Source: Oleiagrimonas soli
GTDB taxonomy: Bacteria > Pseudomonadota > Gammaproteobacteria > Xanthomonadales > Rhodanobacteraceae
DNA length: 64,000 bases
NCBI RefSeq assembly: GCF_000761445.1
Contig: NZ_KN196470.1
Span: forward strand, 928,699-992,698
Direction: 5' to 3'
Shown here piece after piece: positions 17,728-24,153 of the stretch. A model generated the notes under the pieces. That model made no database searches. It saw only the letters and a list, made by a program, of their open reading frames with translations, and was not told the origin of the DNA. The position numbers and the translations under genes were made by a program. Position 1 is the first letter of the stretch. Each line of letters opens with the position of its first letter.

Positions 17728-20046
17728 TTGACTGCCTTCTCCCGCACCCGATCCCTGTTCCGCGCCGTCTGGCCTTGGCTGCGCGTCCCGTTCTGGCTAG
17801 GCCTGGGCGTCGGCATCGGTTTCCTGCTGCCGTACACGCTGATTCTGAACGCACGCGTGCAGGCGCGCTTCAACGACCTGGTGTTCTCGGTGCCCACGCG
17901 CGTGTACGCGCGCCCGCTGCCCTTGCAGGTCGGCGAGCCGATGAAACCGGATGCACTGAAGTTGGAGCTGACCTTCGCCGGCTACACGCACGACAAGGAA
18001 GGGCGCGTGCCCGGCACCTGGACCGGCGGCGGCGATGCGTTCGTGATTTCCTCGCGCGGTTACGCCGGCCCCGAAGGCGGCGAGCTGCCACAGCGGGTGC
18101 GGGTCACGCTGTCCGGCGACACCATCCGCACGTTGAACCGCGTCGACAACGGCAGGGCCGTCAAGCTGACGCATCTGGATCCGGCGCGCATCGCCACGCT
18201 GTACGGCGCGGAACAGGAAGAGCGCCGCATCGTGCAGCTCAAACAGGTGCCGTTACTGCTGGTTTCCGGTCTGCAGGCGGTCGAAGACCGCGACTTCAAG
18301 CATCACTTCGGCATCGACTTCAGCGCCATCGCGCGCGCCATGTGGGCCAATCTGCGCGCCGGCCAGGTGGTGCAAGGCGGTTCGACGCTGACCCAGCAGC
18401 TGGTGCGCAATCTGTTCCTGACCCGCAACCGCAACCTCGTGCGCAAGTTCAACGAGGCGCTGCTGTCGATGCTGATCGAAGCGCACTACGACAAGGGCCG
18501 CATACTGCAGGCCTACGTCAACGAGGTGTTCCTGGGACAGCGCGGCAATCAGGCCGTGCACGGTTTCGCCGCCGCCAGCGAGTTCTACTTCGGACGCCGC
18601 CTGCAGACGCTGCGCCCGCAGGAGATCGCCCTGCTGGTCGGCCTGGTGCGCGGACCGAGCTACTACGACCCGCGACGCTATCCGCAGCGCGCGCTGACGC
18701 GGCGCAATCTGGTGCTGCAGGAATTCCACACCACCGGCCTCATCAGCGAGGCCGTGATGAAGCAGGCACAAGCACAGCCGCTCGGCGTGATCGCCACGCC
18801 GCAATTGGCGCGCGACCGCTTCCCCGCGTTCATGGACCTGGTGCGTGCGCAGATCACCACCGATTTCGACGAGGACACGCTGCGCAAGGACGGCTTGTCG
18901 ATTTTCACCACGCTCGACCCGGCCGCGCAGATCTACACGGAAAAGGCCATCGAACGCACGCTCGACGGCATGGGCAAGCGCGGCGACGAGCTGCAGGCGG
19001 CGGCCGTCGTGACCGATGCCAACAATGGTCAGGTGCTGGCGATGGTCGGCGGTCGCGATCCCGGCCAGCCAGGCTTCAATCGCGCGCTGGACGCGCGGCG
19101 GCCGGTCGGTTCGGTGATCAAGCCGTTCGTGTATCTGGTGGCGCTGGCGCAGCCCGGCAACTGGTCGCTGGCCACGCCGTTGCAGGACGAGCCGGTCAAC
19201 CTCAAGCAGCCCAACGGCACGGTCTGGTCGCCGCAGAATGACGATCATGTTGCGCACGGCGAAGTGCCGCTGATCGACGCCCTGGTCAATTCGTGGAATC
19301 TGGCGACGGTGCATCTGGGCATGCAGGTCGGCGTCGACCGCATCCGGCGTTTTCTGCAGTCGTTCGGACTCAGCGACATCAACCCGAACCCGTCGCTGCT
19401 ACTCGGCGCGGTGGACTTGTCGCCGGCGCAGGTCGCGCATCTGTACCAGTACCTCGCCTCTGGCGGTCATGCGCTGCCGCTGCTCGCGGTGCGCGGCGTG
19501 CTGGACGAACACGGCAAGACCATCAAGCGCTACGAGGTGCAACCGGGGCAGGGCGAGTATCACGCCGCGGTGCAGCTAATCACCTACGCCATGCAGCAGG
19601 TGGCGGTGCGCGGCACGGCGCATTCGATCAACGACAGCGGACTGGGCTGGCTGCATGCGGCAGGCAAGACCGGCACCAGCGACATGCAGCGCGACAGCTG
19701 GTTCGCCGGCTTCACGGGCGACCGTCTGGCCGTGGTCTGGGTCGGTCGCGACGACAACAAGAGCACCGGGCTGTGGGGTGCCTCCGGTGCGCTGAAGGTA
19801 TGGCGCGAGCTGTTCCGCGAGCTGCCCACGCAGCCGTTGACCCTGGATGGCGGCAGTCAGTTGCAGTACGCATGGATCAACCCGAAGACCGGCCACGAGA
19901 CCGATCCGCAATGCGACGATGCGCGTCGGCTGCCCTTCATCTCCGGTTATGTTCCGACCGACCACGATGGATGCTTCTGGCAGCGCGTGCGCGATGCATT
20001 CCATCACGACGACGCGCAGGGCTCCTCGACCAACGGAACGCCGTGA
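17728..20046 (+). CDS. mrcB: Penicillin-binding protein 1B (bifunctional transglycosylase/transpeptidase)
   Basis: This 772-residue class A PBP polymerises and crosslinks peptidoglycan. It has a cytoplasmic tail, one membrane helix (about 17-37), and a UB2H-like segment. The GT51 domain (EDRDFKHHFGID, QGGSTLTQQLVRNLFL) precedes a transpeptidase with Ser in GSVIKP, SWN and KTGTS boxes. The start is uncertain: TTG at 17728 is the first usable codon, and the next ATG lies past the membrane helix. Its last base overlaps the ATG of the following lipoprotein gene (TGATG). Confidence 0.93.
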   Translation: MTAFSRTRSLFRAVWPWLRVPFWLGLGVGIGFLLPYTLILNARVQARFNDLVFSVPTRVYARPLPLQVGEPMKPDALKLELTFAGYTHDKEGRVPGTWTGGGDAFVISSRGYAGPEGGELPQRVRVTLSGDTIRTLNRVDNGRAVKLTHLDPARIATLYGAEQEERRIVQLKQVPLLLVSGLQAVEDRDFKHHFGIDFSAIARAMWANLRAGQVVQGGSTLTQQLVRNLFLTRNRNLVRKFNEALLSMLIEAHYDKGRILQAYVNEVFLGQRGNQAVHGFAAASEFYFGRRLQTLRPQEIALLVGLVRGPSYYDPRRYPQRALTRRNLVLQEFHTTGLISEAVMKQAQAQPLGVIATPQLARDRFPAFMDLVRAQITTDFDEDTLRKDGLSIFTTLDPAAQIYTEKAIERTLDGMGKRGDELQAAAVVTDANNGQVLAMVGGRDPGQPGFNRALDARRPVGSVIKPFVYLVALAQPGNWSLATPLQDEPVNLKQPNGTVWSPQNDDHVAHGEVPLIDALVNSWNLATVHLGMQVGVDRIRRFLQSFGLSDINPNPSLLLGAVDLSPAQVAHLYQYLASGGHALPLLAVRGVLDEHGKTIKRYEVQPGQGEYHAAVQLITYAMQQVAVRGTAHSINDSGLGWLHAAGKTGTSDMQRDSWFAGFTGDRLAVVWVGRDDNKSTGLWGASGALKVWRELFRELPTQPLTLDGGSQLQYAWINPKTGHETDPQCDDARRLPFISGYVPTDHDGCFWQRVRDAFHHDDAQGSSTNGTP

Positions 20047-20567
20047 TGACGACCTTCCTCCGCGCCGCACTGACTTCCGCCGTGACCGCATGCCTGCTGG
20101 CCGCGTGCGCCACGACGTCACCGTCCGCTCCACCGACGTCGCCGCCGTCGGCGCAGGACATCGTGGCCTCGATCCAGGCGGCGGGTCGCAGCGACGACTC
20201 GGCCGTGCGCGTCACGCCGCTGCGCGAGCCAAGCACGGAAGCCCTGGTTGACGCGGCGCAGAAGGACGCCGCGGCTGGGCAGTACACGCAGGCGGCGACA
20301 CAGCTCGACAAGGCCCTGCAGGAAGAGCCGCGCGCGCCGGACATCCTGCAGGATCGCGCCGAGATGGCCATTCGACTGCATCATTTCGACCATGCCGAGC
20401 AGCTTGCGCGGGCGTCGTGGAACTACGGCCCGAAGCTGGGCGCGCTGTGCGCGCGCAACTGGCAGACGATTCTGGAGATGCGCAAGCTGGCGCAGGACCC
20501 GGCGGGCGAGGCCGCGGCGCGCAAGCAGCGTGCGGCGTGTCGCGTGAAGGGCGTCGTCCGCATGTAG
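20046..20567 (+). CDS. Small tetratricopeptide-type lipoprotein
   Basis: This 173-residue protein has a lipoprotein signal peptide ending in LLAAC (lipidated Cys near residue 19), a Ser/Pro-rich spacer and helical repeats like TPR units (AGQYTQAATQLDKALQEEP, HHFDHAEQLARASWNYGP). It is translationally coupled to mrcB. This suggests an outer-membrane partner of PBP1b, analogous in position though not visibly in sequence to LpoB. That function is an inference from context only. Confidence 0.75.
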   Translation: MTTFLRAALTSAVTACLLAACATTSPSAPPTSPPSAQDIVASIQAAGRSDDSAVRVTPLREPSTEALVDAAQKDAAAGQYTQAATQLDKALQEEPRAPDILQDRAEMAIRLHHFDHAEQLARASWNYGPKLGALCARNWQTILEMRKLAQDPAGEAAARKQRAACRVKGVVRM

Positions 20568-20586
20568 TGCGGCGATGCGCTCCGGA

Positions 20587-21162
20587 TCAGTCCGGGCGCG
20601 TGTCCGAAGCGTCGCGCGCCGCGCGACGATAGAGCCAGGCGGCAGTGAGCAGCAACGCGATGAAGATGCCGTGCGCCATCAGCGTCGGCAGAGGGTTGTC
20701 CCGGGGCACAGCGAGTCCCGCGGTCAGCGCCACGACGGCGATGACGGTCAGCAGCAAGGCCGCAGCCACGAGCGCCCAGGCCATGCCCCGCGCCCGGAAG
20801 CGCGCGAGCAGGGCGCCGATCACCGCCACGCCCACCACGCCCGCGTACATCAGATTTGCTGGATCGGCCTCTGTGCCGAGGATGCCGACGGCGAGATTGG
20901 CCCACACCAGCATCAGCAGTGTCAGCAAAGCGATGGCGCTGGCCGCGCGATAGGCCGTGCGACCGCGATGGCGGGCCAGCAGCACGTAGGCGCATCCGGT
21001 GCCGAACAGCAGGCCGCCGGCGACCACGAAGTCGCCCGAACTCCAATGTACGCCGCTGGCGTGCCAGTGCATGGCGGTCCATGGAATCGAAAGCAGCGCG
21101 AAGGTTCCGATCGCGACATAGCCGAGGGGCCGCCACAGCGGGCTTGGAGACCTTGCTTGCAT
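20587..21162 (-). CDS. Six-helix membrane protein of unknown function
   Basis: This 191-residue protein has about six hydrophobic segments (for example LGYVAIGTFALLSIPWTAM, LMYAGVVGVAVIGALLARF and the last near LMAHGIFIALLLTAAWLY) and an Arg-rich C-terminus. I do not recognise the family. The start at 21162 is preceded by GGAG at good spacing, unlike the longer ORF start at 21201, which would overlap the neighbouring VOC gene. It converges with the lipoprotein gene. Confidence 0.7.
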   Translation of the reverse strand: MQARSPSPLWRPLGYVAIGTFALLSIPWTAMHWHASGVHWSSGDFVVAGGLLFGTGCAYVLLARHRGRTAYRAASAIALLTLLMLVWANLAVGILGTEADPANLMYAGVVGVAVIGALLARFRARGMAWALVAAALLLTVIAVVALTAGLAVPRDNPLPTLMAHGIFIALLLTAAWLYRRAARDASDTRPD

Positions 21163-21193
21163 CGATAACTCCGCGGTGGTTTCCCGTGAAGAC

Positions 21194-21682
21194 CTAGGCA
21201 CCGCGTCGCGCCGCTTCGATGGTCGCGATGTCGATCTTGCGCATCTCCATCATCGCCTCGAACGCGCGCTTGGCGGCGGCGGGGTCCGGATCGGTGATCG
21301 CTTCGGTCAGCGCGCGCGGCGTGATTTGCCACGACAGTCCCCAGCGATCCTTGCACCAGCCGCAAGCGCTTTCCTCGCCGCCGTTGCCGACGATCGCGTT
21401 CCAGTAGCGGTCGGTCTCCTCCTGATCGGCCGTGGCGACCTGGAAAGAGAAGGCCTCGCAGTGCTTGAAATGCGGTCCGCCGTTGAGTCCGAGGCAGGGA
21501 ATGCCCAGCACCGTGAAGGAGACCGTCAGGACATCGCCCTGCTGTCCGGACGGATAATCCCCAGGTGCGCGGTGCACCGCGTCGACGGACGAGTCGGGAA
21601 ACGTCTCCGCGTAGAAGCGCGCCGCTTCCTCGGCGTCGCCGTCGTACCACAGGCAAATCGTGTTGCGGGCTTGTCGGGTCAT
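21194..21682 (-). CDS. VOC-fold protein of the PhnB / 3-dmu-9_3-mt type
   Basis: This 162-residue protein shows the pattern of the PhnB-like branch of the vicinal oxygen chelate superfamily: TICLWYDGDAEEAARFYAETFPDS, LNGGPHFKHCEAFSFQV, and CGWCKDRWGLSWQITPRAL near the C-terminus. Such proteins are usually annotated as 3-demethylubiquinone-9 3-methyltransferase-like, but their substrates are generally unknown. The next 280 bases up to the integron remnant hold no clear gene. Confidence 0.85.
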   Translation of the reverse strand: MTRQARNTICLWYDGDAEEAARFYAETFPDSSVDAVHRAPGDYPSGQQGDVLTVSFTVLGIPCLGLNGGPHFKHCEAFSFQVATADQEETDRYWNAIVGNGGEESACGWCKDRWGLSWQITPRALTEAITDPDPAAAKRAFEAMMEMRKIDIATIEAARRGA

Positions 21683-21963
21683 GTCACCTCTCCATTGGCA
21701 TGAGGGCTGGGCTGCTTTCGGTCTCGGGCATATGGTCCCGCCAAGCGTCGTTGCTTGGGGCTTGCGAACCGATTCCAGCGCCCGCCACCAGCTAGCCTAG
21801 AACACGCAACGGTCGTTCCGCGATACCTCGTAAGGCCGGGCGATGCGCCGCGTGGATGGTTTGTTCCGGCGCGCGGTGCACGGTGCTTTTCCATCCGCAG
21901 GCTTCGCATCATGCATGGATGCCCTGCTGATGCGTGGTTGATACCCCGTCCGGAAAAGCCTGC

Positions 21964-22335
21964 CTAACTATTGTCCGGCACCCGCACATACACGGACTCG
22001 GTGCGCGTCGACGCATCGTACAGTCGAAGCCTGCCGTTCGTGAGGCCGAGAATCTTGAACCGGAAGGTGCCGATGTCACCGTCCCGGGGTTCGACGATCA
22101 ACTGGCAGTGCTCCAGTTTCCAGTTTGCTTGGGACAGGTCGGGTCGCTGATGCAGCCAGGAGTCGAACACATGCGTGCCCGACGCGACTTCGAGCTCGAA
22201 CGCCTCGAAAAAGCCGGCCTTGCCCTGCACGTTCCACGCGCCGAGCAGGTCGTGTTCCGTGACCGGGCAGCCTGCGGTGGCACGGGCAGCGCCAAGCGCG
22301 CTCCAAAGCACGAGCAATGCAGCTGTTGTTTTCAT
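21964..22335 (-). CDS. Integron cassette gene: small secreted protein
   Basis: This 123-residue protein has a clear signal peptide (MKTTAALLVLWSALGAARA, cleavage near residue 21). The mature part is short and beta-rich, with two cysteines (TAGCPVTEHDLLGAWNV and LEHCQLIVEPRDGDIGTFRF). I do not recognise the family. Its stop codon lies inside a GTTAGGC core-like heptamer (21962-21968), as expected at a cassette boundary. It is the most distal gene of the array relative to the integrase remnant. Confidence 0.65.
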   Translation of the reverse strand: MKTTAALLVLWSALGAARATAGCPVTEHDLLGAWNVQGKAGFFEAFELEVASGTHVFDSWLHQRPDLSQANWKLEHCQLIVEPRDGDIGTFRFKILGLTNGRLRLYDASTRTESVYVRVPDNS

Positions 22336-22364
22336 CGGCGAACCATCTCGGGCGAAGGCTTGAA

Positions 22365-22423
22365 CCGGTTCGGAAGAAGTCCACGGCAGGTGTCGGCGCG
22401 TCCGCCTGGATGACGCGTTAGGC
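22365..22423 (-). repeat. Partial attC site behind the third cassette gene
   Basis: On the minus strand the R'' box GCCTAAC (22423-22417) holds the TAA stop of the upstream cassette gene. It is followed by the left arm CATCCAGGCGG, closely like the other sites. The matching L' and R' boxes are not recognisable before the next gene, so this is probably a half site left by a deletion or fusion. The left limit is approximate. Confidence 0.5.
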
Positions 22424-22696
22424 ACGCACAACCTTGCGCCTGTCGGGAAGAAAAAACAGTACGAGCAACCCAATGATGCTAAGGAGACCAAAGAGTCCAA
22501 ACCAGCCAGAGTGGCCCTTTGCCTTTGCGTACTGGGCGCAGCCCCAAATGAATACGATGATTGCTGCCAAGATGACGACAGTGCCAAGCAGTATTTCGCC
22601 TGTAGCCTTCGAGTCTATGAGCGTGCGGCCGATGATCTGTCCAATGATGCCGAGGCCCACACCGATATTTGTCTTGGTTTTGTATTCCGCGAGCAT
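22418..22696 (-). CDS. Integron cassette gene: two-helix membrane protein
   Basis: This 92-residue protein has two hydrophobic segments (about 30-48, TGEILLGTVVILAAIIVFIW; about 60-80, FGLFGLLSIIGLLVLFFLP) with a glycine-rich first part. The start at 22696 is chosen because AAAAAGGGGGATCAAT precedes the ATG; the longer reading from 22741 runs into the attC. No function can be assigned. Its stop codon is embedded in the attC R'' box, a hallmark of integron cassettes. Confidence 0.7.
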   Translation of the reverse strand: MLAEYKTKTNIGVGLGIIGQIIGRTLIDSKATGEILLGTVVILAAIIVFIWGCAQYAKAKGHSGWFGLFGLLSIIGLLVLFFLPDRRKVVRA

Positions 22697-22716
22697 ATTG
22701 ATCCCCCTTTTTGTAT

Positions 22717-22775
22717 GCCTAATGTTTGAAGTAAGCAGCACGCGTCAGCGTGTCCGCTAGGGCGATGGGTTAGAC
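22717..22775 (-). repeat. attC recombination site (59 bp)
   Basis: Read on the minus strand, it begins with R'' GTCTAAC (22775-22769) and ends with R' ATTAGGC (22723-22717). The imperfect palindrome arms CCCTAGCGG and CTGCTTACTTC flank a central ACACGCTGACGCGTG. The total is 59 bp, the classical length. The arms and centre match the site at 23049-23107 closely, so both belong to one family. The R' box differs from GTTRRRY at its first base. Confidence 0.75.
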
Positions 22776-23035
22776 GCCTTGCGGAGGAGCTTGCACAGAG
22801 CGAACGAAACGGCTGATGGCAGGAGGCCGAATGCGACAACGCTGCCGACTGTAACCCAGAAGAACGTGTCGATGGCGTGGAACGTGTTTGCCCACGCGTC
22901 GTGCGGCGCGCCCGCAATGCGCGGACCGTACTCGGAGTAGAACGCGAAGCTTCCGAGAGCGCAGAGCGCGCCAAAGAGCACACTAACTGCCGTGGTGCCG
23001 ATCAGTGTTTGGCGAAACTGCCTCGATATGCGCAT
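22757..23035 (-). CDS. Integron cassette gene: two-helix membrane protein
   Basis: This 92-residue protein has two predicted membrane helices (about 10-33, GTTAVSVLFGALCALGSFAF; about 58-80, FFWVTVGSVVAFGLLPSAVSF) separated by a polar loop with YGPRIAGAPHDAW. The family is not recognised. The start lies just after one attC and the stop lies within the next, so the gene fills its cassette almost completely. Confidence 0.7.
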   Translation of the reverse strand: MRISRQFRQTLIGTTAVSVLFGALCALGSFAFYSEYGPRIAGAPHDAWANTFHAIDTFFWVTVGSVVAFGLLPSAVSFALCKLLRKASNPSP

Positions 23036-23048
23036 TCTTGCCCCTGGT

Positions 23049-23107
23049 GTTTAGCGCTTGAGATAAGCGGCATGCGTCAGCGTGCCCGCTTGGATAAGTT
23101 GTCAGGC
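23049..23107 (-). repeat. attC recombination site (59 bp)
   Basis: On the minus strand, R'' is GCCTGAC (23107-23101) and the left arm is TATCCAAGCGG. The centre is CACGCTGACGCATG, the right arm CCGCTTATCTC, and the R' box GCTAAAC (23055-23049). The arms pair imperfectly, as usual for attC. Both outer boxes deviate from the consensus RYYYAAC/GTTRRRY, a sign of decay or of a site recognised by a divergent integrase. Confidence 0.75.
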
Positions 23108-23496
23108 ACCGACCGGTTGTTCCACAAAGCGGGCGCCACGGCAAAGAAAACGAGCGAGGCCAAGTAGATGCTACCGGACACCGGGTCACGAGTGGCGATG
23201 TACTGACTGGGAGAGCGAGCGCCAATGAAATAGGCAACCACAAGCTCTGCGGTACCTAGACAGACGAACGCGATACAGCCGGCCGCCAATCGCCCCCGGC
23301 GCGAAAGTTCCGGGTGTTGCCGTGCCAGACGCCGGGAGGCCCAGATGATGGCCGCGAGCATGATCGGAGTTTCCATGAGCTCGGCGGTGCGGACCCCGAA
23401 AGTGGGTACGAGGAAAGGAATGCGAACGAATGCCAGCGCGAAGCCCGTGCCGAACACGAATAGGAAGTAGATGAGGCCAGTCTTCAAGATGTTCAC
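23077..23496 (-). CDS. Integron cassette gene: four-helix membrane protein
   Basis: This 139-residue protein has about four hydrophobic helices (GLIYFLFVFGTGFALAFV, LMETPIMLAAIIWASRRL, LAAGCIAFVCLGTAELVVAY, IYLASLVFFAVAPALW). The GTG at 23496 is used because AGAGAG precedes it and it lies just inside the cassette boundary at 23512. Proteins of this look recur as hypothetical genes in cassette arrays, but no function is known to me. The C-terminus runs into the attC left arm. Confidence 0.65.
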   Translation of the reverse strand: MNILKTGLIYFLFVFGTGFALAFVRIPFLVPTFGVRTAELMETPIMLAAIIWASRRLARQHPELSRRGRLAAGCIAFVCLGTAELVVAYFIGARSPSQYIATRDPVSGSIYLASLVFFAVAPALWNNRSVPDNLSKRAR

Positions 23497-23511
23497 GATT
23501 CTCTCTGCGGG

Positions 23512-23531
23512 GCCTAACGCCCGAGTTAGGT
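23512..23531 (-). repeat. attC half site (L'-R' end)
   Basis: On the minus strand this reads ACCTAACTC, then GGGC, then GTTAGGC: the right half (L' and R') of an attC. The stop codon of the truncated gene just upstream lies in its first box. No left half or central stem is visible, so the site has been reduced. Confidence 0.6.
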
Positions 23532-23735
23532 ACGTGATTGGCCGAACGTTAACCAAGGCATATTGAACGTAGCGGCATAGTTTAAGACACGCAAAAAGTC
23601 GCGGATAAGGGCCGCATTTTCAAAGCCATCGGCTACATCAGAGTAGGAGGCTTCTACATGTGCGGCTCGCAGGGAGAACATCGCTGAACGCGAGGCTTCA
23701 TCATCTGTTTCTCCGACGTCCCCCAGTTCGAGTAG
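23526..23735 (-). pseudogene. 3' fragment of a further cassette gene
   Basis: About 70 codons of open frame (AALLELGDVGETDDEASRSAMF ... NAALIRDFLRVLNYAA) end in a TAA at the attC half site. The 5' end is lost where insertion-sequence-like DNA begins near 23735-23745. The reading is supported by the position of the stop inside an attC box and by an amino-acid composition that looks like protein. The start boundary is a guess and the family is unknown. Confidence 0.45.
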
Positions 23736-23778
23736 CGCCGCGATTTGGGGGCCAACCCCCAAGCGAAGGAGATTGGAC

Positions 23779-23825
23779 GTGAAAAAGCGCTTTTCCGAAG
23801 AACAGATCATCGGCTTCTTGCGAGA
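23779..23825 (+). pseudogene. IS3-type transposase orfA, N-terminal scrap
   Basis: A GTG with an AAGGAG ribosome site starts KKRFSEEQIIGFLREE, the typical N-terminus of IS3-family OrfA (helix-turn-helix) proteins. The match ends after about 16 residues, and the sequence continues as integrase coding sequence in another frame. It is a relic of an insertion followed by deletion that removed the rest of the IS and the 5' two-thirds of intI. Confidence 0.6.
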
Positions 23826-24107
23826 AGAAGCCGCGATCCGCGCGATGGAGCGGATCGCCGGCACCACGTAGATGAATCGGGCCTGCCAGCGTGCGTTGAA
23901 GCCGGTCCGGCAGGCGGCGCGGATTCACAAGCCGGCTACGTGTCATACGCTGCGCCAATTCTTTGCCACGCACCGGATCGAGGACGGGTGCGATATTCGA
24001 ACGGTAGAGGCAGGATTCGGACACAAGGATGTGACGACCACGCGGTCTACATACACGTGCTGAACCGGGGCGGGCAGGGCGCGCTCAGTCCGCTCGATCG
24101 TTCATGA
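23826..24107 (+). pseudogene. intI: Integron integrase (IntI) C-terminal remnant, frameshifted
   Basis: Three pieces in two frames give an IntI-like C-terminus. They are RDPRDGADRRHHVDESGL; then, after a frameshift near 23890, ALKPVRQAARIHKPATCHTLRQ ... DIRTVEAGFGHKDVTTT; then, after another near 24045, YIHVLNRGGQGALSPLD. The catalytic Arg (HTLR), the GHKDV box and the final Tyr (YIHV) are still visible, but the second box His is Gln (HTLRQ). At least two frameshifts and the missing N-terminus make it inactive. Confidence 0.75.
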
Positions 24108-24153
24108 GCGCGGCATGGTTCCCCCATGTGCGCGCCTCGGCGATACTGGCGCG

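Larger units (their letters stand above)
21962..24107 (-). mobile_element. Degenerate chromosomal integron (cassette array plus integrase remnant)
   Basis: Four small minus-strand genes and one truncated one are separated by attC-like sites. To the right lies a decayed integron integrase on the plus strand. Its (missing) 5' end faces the array and it is transcribed away from it, which is exactly the arrangement of a mobile or chromosomal integron. Visibly lower G/C and small orphan membrane proteins set it apart from the neighbours. GTTAGGC core-like heptamers occur on the minus strand at 23512-23518 and 21962-21968. The platform has lost attI and most of intI, so it should be inert unless an integrase acts in trans. 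Confidence 0.8.

Noticed and set aside
21683-21961. Further integron cassette left of the last gene
   Set aside because: No convincing ORF or attC arm is present, only the GTTAGGC-like heptamer at 21962-21968.
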